Below the pieces are notes generated by a model. The model was not told the DNA's origin and searched no databases. It was given only the letters and a program-made list of their open reading frames with translations. From contig OY751492.1 of NCBI GenBank assembly GCA_963565915.1, positions 3,782,001-3,846,000 of the forward strand: DNA of 64,000 bases, written 5' to 3'. This document shows positions 19,801-28,905 of this stretch, in pieces; position 1 is the stretch's first letter; each line of letters opens with the position of its first letter. The DNA is from Entoloma clypeatum (taxonomy: Eukaryota; Basidiomycota; Agaricomycetes; Agaricales; Entolomataceae). The position numbers were made by a program, and so were the translations under genes.

Positions 19801-20095
19801 GGGCTGGGCTGAGCCCACGGAGGACCAATTGAGGGAGTATGACGCGCGTGCGCAGCATCGGGCTGTGCGCACATGTCCTCAGTCTTATTTTACTTGTAAT
19901 ATATTGGTTTAAACCAGTTGAGACCAGTCCGGTCTCACTTCTTTGAGGTAAACAGAACTGATGCACCGGTCTTGCATTGGTCCAGTTCAGTTTTTTCGAG
20001 ATCATGTGAACCGAAAAATCGGTCTTGGTCTTGGTCTCTAAATTTTGAGGGTTCGAAACCGGACCGAATCGGACCTTCAAACACTAATACCCCCC

Positions 20096-20376
20096 AGTGC
20101 CATCAACGGCCAACCTCACAAGGTTGGAGTGCTCCTGTATCGCGCGGCCGAATATTCGGGTGCACATACTAACATGTTTGTTTACAACAGACTCCCCCGA
20201 CCTGGCGCGAGGACTTATCAGCTCGACGGAGCTTTGCGCCGCCTGTTCTTCCTGCATATGTAGATCCTTGGATTGATGTAGTTTAGTCTATGTCAAGCAG
20301 ACTGTACCCCTAGTATACCACTATACAAATTGTTGACCCAAAAAATAAATAAAAAATAAAAAAAAAGAGTTGAGTA
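20096..20376. other. Possible truncated retroelement 3' end with A-rich tail
   Basis: GC-rich sequence to about 20270, then an A-rich stretch at 20337-20369 made of AAAATAAATAAAAAATAAA. This shape resembles the 3' end of a truncated LINE insertion, but I recognise no RT or endonuclease motif. The short open frame around 20100-20263 could not be assigned. Confidence 0.25.
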
Positions 20377-20589
20377 CAGTCATCAACCACTCAGTGAGAC
20401 GGTGAAATTTAAAACCATCCTTCAGTAGTCCACGCCGGAAATAAGTAAAAATTAATGTGACAGAGTCTTTGCAAGATGTTCAATCGACAGTCTGGACATA
20501 ATAATCAGTAGTCTATACCCACTTTTCCAGCGACGATTGAAGAATCAGCCCGATTTTGCGTTATCAACGCGAAAACCACTCAGTGAGAC
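20377..20589 (+). repeat. pogo-like left TIR and subterminal repeat
   Basis: The 15-mer ACCACTCAGTGAGAC occurs at 20386-20400 inside the TIR and again at 20575-20589, 189 bp further in and in the same orientation. Transposases of this type commonly bind such repeated end motifs; binding here is inference. Confidence 0.85.
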
Positions 20590-20673
20590 GACTGATAAGG
20601 TGGTCACATCACTGATGTTGACCGTTGGGACCATATGCATAGACTGCATTTGGCAAAGATCGGATCTACATAT

Positions 20674-22899
20674 CTAAGCGTTATCATCATCGTCATCATC
20701 ACCGTCAACTTCCTCGTCCTCGTCCTCGCCATTGGAATCGACGTCCTCGGTTTGGGCGGGGGTGGGTCTCTTGACCGGTTTTTCTATCCCGGTCAGTGTC
20801 GGCTTCTTTGCCGCTTTGGGCCATTGTCGACCCTCTTGTTTGGCCAGCAGGCGCTTCGCTTCCCAGGCACTGACAGCTGTGTGATGAGCTTCTCTTCGCA
20901 CCATGTTGCGCTCCTTCCTCGCCTTTTCATTCTTCTTCCATGCAGCCACCACCTCTCCATGCTGCTCCCTCTTCACCTTTCTCTCCTGTTTCTCAATTTT
21001 CTTCCTCATTGCATCCTCTTCATGCTGTCGAACAATCTCGGTGAAATCATTGTCGGTGAGAAGGCGAGGTAATCCATCTGCCAGGATGCGTTTCAATTTC
21101 TTTGTTGTCTTCTTCGCCTCATGTTCCTCCAGATGGCCCTTGATTTTGCTTGTCCACATGCTCTGGAGCACGATATTTGCCTGCATCGTGATCATGTTGT
21201 CCTTGCGGCGACGGTCCCGGTTTTCAGACCCAATGAGAGCTGCAATCAACTGTTGCTCAACCTCCGTTCGTGGTATGCTTTCGACTAAATTGAGATATCG
21301 GTTCTTATGGGGTGAAATTGTGTAGGGGTGATAGCGGGGGATGGACATATTGGATTTGGGGGTTGAAGGGGTGACGAGGAATGAGCACGACGAGTCTGCA
21401 AGCGAGTTAACAGCCCTTCGGACTGGCGTTGGTGGGTGGGTTGGTATGTTAGCTTCAGCATTGTCGTTCGCAGGCGCTGCTTCCATGTTGACAACCTGAT
21501 GAGCAAGAATTCCGTGGATCATATCGGTCATGATCTGTGTTGGCTCTTCAAGTGGGAGTGGGAGGGGCTCTGTGACTGATGAGCTGAGGCTGGGAGCCAT
21601 CATCTGTTCAGTGATGACATCGGGATTGAATGGTACCACCCCAGTTTTTCGGAAAGCTGACTTGATATTCTCTGCCGTTAGCGCTTTTTGGTGAGCCTGA
21701 GCATACACTCGAAAAAAATTAGTTTTGTTAACTTTACTCCCTTTTTCTGCTTCAAAAGTGTCTCGGGCATCGCTCCAGGTGCGCTTCAACACACTAAAAA
21801 TGACGACGTCTAAGCCTTGGTAGAGATGCGTCGAGTGTGACGGATAGCAGAGGACTTCAATCCGATGCTCACGCGCATAAGTAAGAAAGGCCAGTGTATA
21901 ATGGGAGTTGTGGCCATCCACTAATAGCAGTCTTCGCCTTCTGGCAGCCTTTGCCTTGGTCCTTTTGTCAAAATCTTTAATCCATTCGACGCCAATCTCT
22001 CCGCTCGTATACCCTTTTTTTTGGTGACCAAGCCTATTATATCTGTGTAAGTAGTTCATCATCTATTTTCAAACCACTTACGACATGTTCAAAGGGTTCT
22101 CTTGCTTCCAGTTCGTCTGATATCCCTCGCCCTTGAAGATGACAGCAGGAGGAAGAGATGTTCCATCAGCACAGATAGTAACGATAACTGTGGTATTCTC
22201 TCTCCCACCCCCACGTTGCTGAACCTGTATCTTCTTTCCAGGAGCACCATATACCCGCTCCCGTGTTCCAATCCCCTCCTGAAAGCCTGACTCATCTGTT
22301 CCGTAGATGAGCTCGGGTAGAATTTCCTCATCTCCATTGTCTGGATCCCCCTCAATGGTCTTCTTGAGAAGGTCAAAGAAGGCCTTTTTCGTGTGTGGAT
22401 TCCCTGCACGAGCTCGTGAATGGTCGAGAGGACGCGACCAGTATGATGAAAGTCGTGCCTTGTGTCGCGCGACGAAGCGTTGTGTCCAGTTTGCTCCAAG
22501 GTGTGCACAATCTGGGCCGACTCGTGCACTAAGCAGCTCTTTTGCATGCTCCCTCATCCGCTTTTGACTCAGTGGCCATCCGCGGTCTGCAAGTTCAGTT
22601 GCGTAGTCAATAATGAGTTCCTCTTCAGCCCTGGTCAGCAATCCATTTTCGGCATTTGAACTCGCCTGGCTTTTCCTGCCCTTGATCCGTTGGGACAATG
22701 TCTGCTTGTCCAGGGATATCCTGACATGGTCCTTTGACCAGCACATCTCTACCATCTCCTCGCAGATTTTCCGATACCCCTTCCTTCTATTGCCCTCCTC
22801 TTGATCATGATATGCTTCCGCAGCCTTTCCCATCCATTTTTCTTGTAGCATGACATATTCTCTTCGTTTTTCGTTGTTGGATTTTGCTCGTCCAACCAT
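20674..22899 (-). CDS. pogo-like DDE transposase, 725 aa, one intron
   Basis: Two exons, 22899-22082 and 22033-20674, are joined across a 48-nt intron (22081-22034, GTAAGT...ATAG); the joined length is an exact multiple of three with no internal stop. An N-terminal CENP-B/Tc5-type helix-turn-helix region (about residues 10-165, ending WTQRFVARHK) precedes the DDE_1 catalytic domain. Catalytic residues by position are D202 (IYGTDESGF), D312 (LLLVDGHNSH) and D348 (QGLDVVIF), with exactly 35 residues between the last two. A lysine/arginine-rich coiled segment and a strongly acidic tail end the protein. The start MVGRAKS was chosen because it begins the recognisable domain; an upstream in-frame ATG at 23001 is possible. 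It acts in the nucleus to cut and paste the element. Confidence 0.93.
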
Positions 22900-23304
22900 G
22901 TTGGGCTGTAGAATGCAAGAGTAGGGGAGAATTGGAATTTCGACGCCTCCAGAATGGGGGTACCAGTAGCCCCTTTTGGAAGGCGTGATGTGACATCTCA
23001 TATCATTGCCCCCGCTGCACCCTCCTCATTTTGTGTCTTCCTAGTCCATTAGCAACTGATCTGCATGTTGAGAGGATATATATAGTCATGCCTCACACCA
23101 ATATCAAAAATAAATTGCAGTTCCTTCTGACTGTCAAGTGTAAATTGTTAAATACATGATTCTCTCATCCAGATTTGCTTCCGAAAGAGTACCTACTCCT
23201 AATTATCAGCTATGTAGTTCTGGGATCACTTTAGAAAGAATGTTTCTAAACATTATCAAAAAGTCCGAGGCCAAACGACGGCGCGATGGGCCAAAAATCG
23301 AAGC

Positions 23305-23346
23305 GTCTCACTGAGTGGTGGTGTCTCACTGAGTGGTTGATGACTG
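23305..23346 (-). repeat. pogo-like right TIR with doubled motif
   Basis: GTCTCACTGAGTGGT occurs twice, at 23305-23319 and 23323-23337, only 18 bp apart, whereas the two copies at the left end are 189 bp apart. The ends are therefore asymmetric in repeat spacing. Confidence 0.85.
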
Positions 23347-24077
23347 TAAAGGTTTGAAACAGTGTGAGAAGGTGTGGGATTCTGTTTTTACATGATTACA
23401 TCATTTCAGGCCATAAGATCTTGGTTATATAAGGCCCCATTCGGCTGCACAAGTTAGCTAGAGTTAGCTAGAGTTGAGTTAAATTAGCCCCGCCAATCAA
23501 AATGATCAATAGTTAGGTCAAGTTAGTCACAAGTAGTCACATTGTGATAAGCGAGCGATAATGTCTGATGCGTGTCATGCCCCCCAGCTGTGACAAATGG
23601 TTGTGAATCGCACATCCAGATCCTCGCCGCTAGTGTTGCCGGCTCTCCACGTTCTGCGGCGAAAGAAAAAGAACTTTGCCGTTCTTTTGGCTTTGACAGG
23701 GGCAGCAATGTCTCTTGTACAATATAATGCACAAAACTTCCATAAAAAACCGATCCACATGTCTATACTCACGTATTAGTTGAGGATATACTGTATATAC
23801 TGAGCAAGAGACAGTATGTATAATGGGGACATTGGTGTCAAGAGGATGCAAACATGGGCAATAAGGACGAGGCATATGTTCAGCGGTAATAGTCATTGTC
23901 GCTTTTTTGACTTTTTTTAGCCTACAACCATTCTGATTGAAGTTCTCCTATGAAACAAGGGTGTGGGAGCAGAAAGAAAACACTGAGAACTTCAATTGGA
24001 ACTGTCATAACTTAAAAAAAAGTCAAAAAAGCCAAAAAGACCAAACCTTTAAACACTAAACAGAAAGCGAACCAACT
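23347..24077. other. Intergenic DNA with one shared repeat
   Basis: 23349-23435 is the reverse complement of 53512-53600 (about 90 bp, good match). 23455-23480 contains repeated GTTAGCTAGA. The remainder is AT-rich and I see nothing else in it. Confidence 0.5.
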
Positions 24078-25817
24078 TGCTGAAGTCAAGCTGGACTTCA
24101 GGAAATCATGGAAGCAATGGCACTGGACATTGGGAGAATGGACATGCTCTTGGGACATGACTGGTTGGTACACCACAACCCTATGATCAATTGGACAACC
24201 GGCACTGTAATGTTCAACTGGTGCCCAACAACATGCCATGGGCATCAATGCCAACACAGGCGACAACAGAATGGGAAGGGGCATCAGATGCTGAGGGGGG
24301 CGGCGTTAGCAGATGAAGAGGGACATGGGCATTCAGTTCAAGTTACCAATTTGCAATAATAAATACGCCGCCACCATCATCAGGAGTGACGCAGTGGAGA
24401 GGCTTGTGGGAGGAAAAAAACAAAGCAAATGGTACTTACCTTCAATAAAAACAGTGTCTGGAAATTGCCAGCACAGCCTCTTGCTGTTGTTTCAAATGAC
24501 GGCGAGGGCTATTCTATGTGAACGAAGCCTGTTAGAGTATTTTGCAATGCACAATACATTAGTATGAGTATCTAGAAGTACATACATATTATAATTATCA
24601 TGTATTACTTAGAGTATGGGTAACTACAATAGAGGTGCAAAGTCTTCAGATAATTTTGACAGAGTGAGCCAGTGAACTGCTTGTCAAAAAATCTGAAAAC
24701 ACACTTTTTGATGTCCTCACTTCCACACAATAGAATGCCCTTCTGTGTCATATTTAAATAGTACTTAATATGTATTTTAAGTTATGTATAGTGTTCAAAA
24801 AACTGTCTAGCCTCTTGAGTTTCATTACACTTCTTTGATATCTAATCTAGGTTCAGTTACACACTTGGATCTGTTTTTTGGTGACATTCAATCAATTTGG
24901 GGTCCAGGCCAAGACCTGGAAGTCCCTGATCATATAATTCATCACTTCTGAAGCCCCAGGTACCATCCCTCCCTGTGAAAACTCTAGATACTAAGAATTT
25001 CTCTGCAAAACTAGGCGAAGCCCTGCAGAAACCCTGGATACTGGAAATAACTGGAATTTAATCAGTTAATTGGTCAATTAACCAGTTATAACCAGTTATA
25101 ACCACTGGTCAACTGGATTGGAAACTTTTTGACTAGTTAATGGCAGTTAAGTTAAAGTTAAAGATTTTGGAAGTTTTTTTTAACCAGTCAAGGTTAAGTT
25201 AATTCAATTTTGACCAATTAACTTAACTTAACTTGACTTTGAAACACTAAGCTTGATGGTCACAAACATTGGGTTCACATGGTTGAAGTGTGTGACAAGA
25301 ATGCACTCAAGAAGTCAGATCAGAAATGGAAACCTGGAGACCCTATTTTGGAAGCTGTCACTCCCACACCACCTCTCACGACCAAACAACCCTCATATAT
25401 TGATCAATTTGCTCATCTCTTTGAGAAGGAAAACTTTGACAAGATCCCGAAGGAAAGAGAATGGGACCATGGTATTGAACTTACACCAGATGCACCAAAG
25501 GAACTAGAAGGCAACACATACCCCAAGACACAGAAAGAACAAGAGGAATTGGACACATTCATCGATGAGCATCTAGCAACCAGAAAGATCCACCCATCCA
25601 AATCCCCTTATGTCTCCCCTTGCTTCTTCATCAACAAGAAGGATGGTTCCAAATGGTTGGTACAAGATTACCACTTCCGTGCATCTCTACTATGCTGTCA
25701 TGATGAACAAAGAGTTGATAAATGATTGGAACATCAAAACCAACCTCAATTGGACCAACCCTAACAACAGTGAAGGATGGTGACTCCGTGAGGACACAGA
25801 GCTTGAGGGGGGGAACA
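24078..25817 (+). pseudogene. gypsy-3 copy B: pol fragments
   Basis: 24078-24260 encodes the end of the protease region (IGRMDMLLGHDWLVHHNP). 25246-25680 encodes the start of RT up to the LVQDY motif (DTFIDEHLATRKIHPSKSPY). After LVQDY the sequence jumps to the extreme end of pol and a G-rich polypurine tract (25807-25813), then the LTR. The catalytic part of RT, RNase H and integrase are deleted. 24262-25080 between the fragments is AT-rich with no recognised feature; an inserted TIR element ends at 25245. Confidence 0.8.
25081..25245. mobile_element. TIR element end inside gypsy-3 copy B
   Basis: AT-rich array of AACCAGTTATAACCAGT and TTAACTTAACTT words closing with ACTTTGAAACACTA, the inverted form of the TAGTGTTTSRAAGTCC end seen at 18373, 25975 and 36461. 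Gypsy pol resumes directly after it. The left end could not be placed. Confidence 0.45.
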
Positions 25818-25974
25818 TGTTACAGACTCTATGGTATGTGGACAACATCATCACTTTTACTTACCAGCCCAACTCGGCACCCTCTTACAAATACATTATG
25901 TTGCAGTATCTATTTCCATTCCCTTAGCTACTGATCACTGCCTGCCTTTCCACTTCCCGCATACTAGTGTTTGA
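25818..25974 (+). repeat. gypsy-3 LTR, truncated
   Basis: Begins TGTTACAGACTCTATGGTATG directly after the polypurine tract and matches the first part of the solo LTR at 15287. At 25975 it is cut by another TIR element. Confidence 0.8.
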
Positions 25975-26480
25975 AAGTCCAGTCCAGTCCGGTTTTTTTC
26001 CCAGAAAATTAAGAACATAAAGCCAAGACTGGTTGAGTAGTTTCTCCAAAAAACTGAAACCAGGACTGGACTGGTCAAAGACTGGTGAAGCAGTCCCTCC
26101 TTTCTCAAAAAAGTAAACCAGGACTGGTTTGAGTTTAAACTGGTTATTTCCAATTTATTAAAATTGTTTCAAAATATCATTTGCAACTATGTTTGAAAGT
26201 CCAGTTTAAAAAACAAAATTAACCACTAACCAGACCAAACCAAACCAGTGGTTTGGTTAACCAACTGGTTTGAGTTGATCAGAATCAGACATACCACTGG
26301 TTTAAGTTAATGCTTTTGGGGGAAAAAATTAACCAGGCTTAACCGGTTTAAACCAGTTTAAACCACCTCAAACCAGTGAACTTCATGCAAACCAAGAGGG
26401 TACCCCAAGTCATCTAAGCTATTGATATAAACCCCACTCTCTTGAGTTTGGTAAAAAATAAAACCAGTTAAAACTGGTGG
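25975..26480. mobile_element. TIR-type element with GGTTTAAACC arrays
   Basis: Starts TAGTGTTTGAAAGTCCAGTC and is filled with AAACCAGT, ACTGGTTT and GGTTTAAAC words in both orientations; a second TTTGAAAGTCCAGTTTA start stands at 26189, suggesting a nested copy. No gene. The right border is uncertain. Confidence 0.5.
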
Positions 26481-26589
26481 TAACATGGCTCTTGAGGGAT
26501 TATATTATTTAGATCATATATTTTATTTGGGCAATTTTTATTTACAATAACTAGTTTATGTTGAAAAATATTTGATGGAGCCATGAGAG

Positions 26590-26821
26590 GCAGGTGATGG
26601 ATGCGAGAGCCGGCCGAGGAGGGGGCTGTTGGGGGCAAGAGATGGCCGTTGGGTGTGAAAGGAGACCATTGAGTGAGGGTAAAGGCACTGGGTGTGAATG
26701 GAGGCTGTTGGGCGCAAGTCGGGATCATTGGGCATGAGTGAGGCCGCTGTTGGACATGAGTGGGGGCCGTTCGGTGCAAGAGTGGGCCATTGGGTGCAAA
26801 GGGAGGCCATTGGTTGAGAGT
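26590..26821 (+). repeat. GGCCGTTGGG minisatellite
   Basis: About ten units of GGCCRTTGGGYGTGAR-type with spacing of 20-28 bp. At 26822 it joins directly to a copy of copia-2 internal sequence. Confidence 0.75.
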
Positions 26822-27883
26822 TGCCCACTTGGATAGAGATTGCCTCCATTAGGAGATCGTTCATCCATGCCGATTGACTGCCTAATCTACGCCTTTGATC
26901 CATTTTTTCAAGATCAGAAGCAGGGGTGTCTTCCCCATAGATGCTATCTGGCATTCTCTGAACTCATCGTTCCCTGATCGGTCGATCTGGTACTTGTTCG
27001 GGCTCCAGAGTGGGTACTCGTGGCTCGTCATCGGGCTCGCTATGTGGCAAATCATCGTCTGATTCAGGGTGATCCTGTCCAGTAGGAACAGGGTCGCAAG
27101 GTGTTTCATTATGACTGTCATTGTCATTATTTCCGGGGATGAGGTCCCAACCTGACAGCTTGAAGGAGGCAGCGGCTTTGAAGTCGCCAAAAATGGTGGT
27201 GGGGGAGACCTTCGAATAGGAATCCTTTAATGATGTCCAGGCCTCCTTTGAGGACTTGGCGTCCTTGATGTGCCTCCTGATCGCCTCGGAGACTTTGAGG
27301 CGGATGGAACTGTCATCATCCCTGATCCAGATTTTCCTTTCCTTATGGAAGGCAGGCTGGTCGACGGTGGTGGTGATGACCAGAGGCTGGGTTGCAGATG
27401 TCGAGGTGGCGGAGGCAGGAGTGGAGACCGTGACAGTAAAGTCCGCGATGTCGGGGCGCTCAATGTCACCAGACACAATGTGCCAGACTCCTTGATGGAG
27501 GAGGTAGGACTTCATTTTCTCAGCCCAGCTTTGGTAGTTGATACCGTTGAAGACAGTGATGGAGTCAAGTGCGGAGCAAGAGGTAGACATTTTTAATGAA
27601 TCTAAAAGGAGTTCTCTGTTACGGACTCTACGGTATGAGGACCACATCATATCTTTTACTTATCGGCCCGACTCGGTGCCCTCTTATGAACTTACTATGT
27701 CTAATGTCTACTTTCGCAACCTTCAATTCCCAGTCTGACTCATTACATTACTTCGTCATCCCCTTTAGTATACTTCGCTCCCGCGCTGACTTGCTTTCCG
27801 CAGTCAGCTTACTCACTGTACATGGCCTTCTGCAGTTGCCTTACTCATGTGCACTGCTTTCCACAGTACTGACTCATCCGCTA
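26822..27883 (-). repeat. 1062-bp duplicate of copia-2 plus inserted LTR
   Basis: Identical to 14492-15553 except for four substitutions and without a single indel (offset 12330). It includes the copia-2 Gag-linker fusion (start codon at 27590) and, at the same base, the first 267 bp of the gypsy-3 LTR. The left edge lies in copia-2 coding DNA and the right edge inside the LTR, so the borders are not those of any element. Confidence 0.93.
27617..27883 (+). repeat. gypsy-3 copy A 5' LTR, 3' part missing
   Basis: First 267 of 401 LTR bases. At 27884 the sequence changes to the gypsy-3 internal leader. Here the LTR leads into gag, whereas at 15287 only the solo LTR remains. Confidence 0.85.
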
Positions 27884-28112
27884 AACAGACACACAGGAAC
27901 AGAGATTCCTTAGAGATCTACAGAGGAAATACCCCGAACGTTTTGCCACCGATTCCACCGACAAGTCCCCTGACCAATTTACTTTTGACTCCGTGCAGTC
28001 AGACATCAAACAGACGCCTAGAACAGGGACTCATTTTCAATCCTTACCTGTATCCCAAACCCCATCTTCATCCCAACAACCCAACCCCTCTCCTCCTCCA
28101 CAGACTCTAGAC

Positions 28113-28874
28113 ATGGCAGAAGCTCCGGCAGTACAAACAATGGATACATCCAAGATCATCAGGGATCCTTGGATGTTCCAGGACAGACACACCTTTGACG
28201 AGTGGTGGAAAGCCACCAAACTATACATCAGGTTCCAAAAGAGCCTCACAGACAATCAGAAGATTCTTGCGGTACTCGCCACACAATTCTCTATCGCCAA
28301 CAAGTCAGTTGCTGCCAAAGCAAGACTCGAAGTCCTGAGACAAGAGAAACACACTGTCGACAAATTCTTAGACAAATTCGAAGAACTCTTGAAGCTGTCA
28401 AACCTTGGCAAAGAAACTGGGAAGTACATACTAGAGAAGAATGTCAACTGCAGAATCTCTGAACAAGTGGCAAGTGATGGCAAGAGGTACTCTGAGTACG
28501 CAAAGGAGATCCAAAACAAGGGACGACAGATAGAGGGACATGCACTGGTCATCCGAGGTGGCGGTGACATGCATACTGGATCGGGTACCACTTATGGTGG
28601 TCAGGGCAAGGCCATGGAGATCGACAAAGCAGGAGTAGCCCATTGCTACAACTGTCAACGCTTCGGACACCTTGCCAAGGACTGCAGCACTCCAAAGAAG
28701 AAAGATGGTTGCAAGTGTTTCAACTGCGACCAAGAAGGACATATTGCGCGCAATTGCCGCAAGCTGAGGAAGAACTCTGGAAGGATTAGGAAGGTGTCTG
28801 AGGAAGATGCTGAGAATGATGAAACCACAACCTTAGAAACCGATGAGAAGGATTTTCCCGAAGGGTCTGATTAA
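28113..28874 (+). CDS. gag: gypsy-3 Gag with two zinc knuckles (253 aa)
   Basis: An intact frame starting MAEAPAVQTMD. The N-terminal half is the Retrotrans_gag fold (FDEWWKATKLYIRF, TVDKFLDKFEELLKL). Two CCHC knuckles lie at about residues 178-191 (CYNCQRFGHLAKDC) and 202-215 (CFNCDQEGHIARNC), then a basic patch and an acidic tail. This is the only undamaged gene of this element. The leader 27884-28112 upstream has no recognised PBS, since the LTR end is missing. Confidence 0.9.
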   Translation: MAEAPAVQTMDTSKIIRDPWMFQDRHTFDEWWKATKLYIRFQKSLTDNQKILAVLATQFSIANKSVAAKARLEVLRQEKHTVDKFLDKFEELLKLSNLGKETGKYILEKNVNCRISEQVASDGKRYSEYAKEIQNKGRQIEGHALVIRGGGDMHTGSGTTYGGQGKAMEIDKAGVAHCYNCQRFGHLAKDCSTPKKKDGCKCFNCDQEGHIARNCRKLRKNSGRIRKVSEEDAENDETTTLETDEKDFPEGSD

Positions 28875-28905
28875 ACAATGCTAAGTTGCGATCCTTAGCT
28901 ATTAA

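Larger units (their letters stand above)
18373..20086. mobile_element. Non-autonomous TIR element, hAT-like ends, composite
   Basis: The left end TAGTGTTTCGAGGTCC and right end GGACCTTCAAACACTA are inverted copies with two or three mismatches. Both subterminal regions are packed with GACCGG, CCGGTC and AACCAGT words, in direct and inverted order. The inside holds a tRNA-like module, part of repeat family R and a GGCCGTTGGG minisatellite, so it is a composite. The TAGTG/CACTA ends suggest hAT, but no convincing 8-bp target duplication is seen (ATACAACT against ATACCCCC). A second copy of its left 450 bp starts at 36461. Confidence 0.6.
20377..23346 (-). mobile_element. pogo/Fot1-like DNA transposon, structurally intact
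   Basis: 2970 bp with perfect 24-bp terminal inverted repeats beginning CAGTCATCAACC (20377-20400; 23323-23346) and a TA target duplication on both sides (20375-20376, 23347-23348). It carries one spliced gene for a DD35D transposase. CAGT ends, TA target and a CENP-B-type DNA-binding region are typical of the pogo/Fot1 branch of Tc1/mariner. The flanking DNA on the right matches the reverse complement of 53512-53600, so it inserted in an older repeat. Confidence 0.95.

Noticed and set aside
18365..20094. 8-bp target duplication for the hAT-like element (ATACAACT/ATACCCCC)
   Set aside because: Only five of eight bases agree, so it does not support the borders.
20045..20263. Open frame of 72 codons as a host gene
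   Set aside because: It starts within the TIR element end and no motif is recognised.
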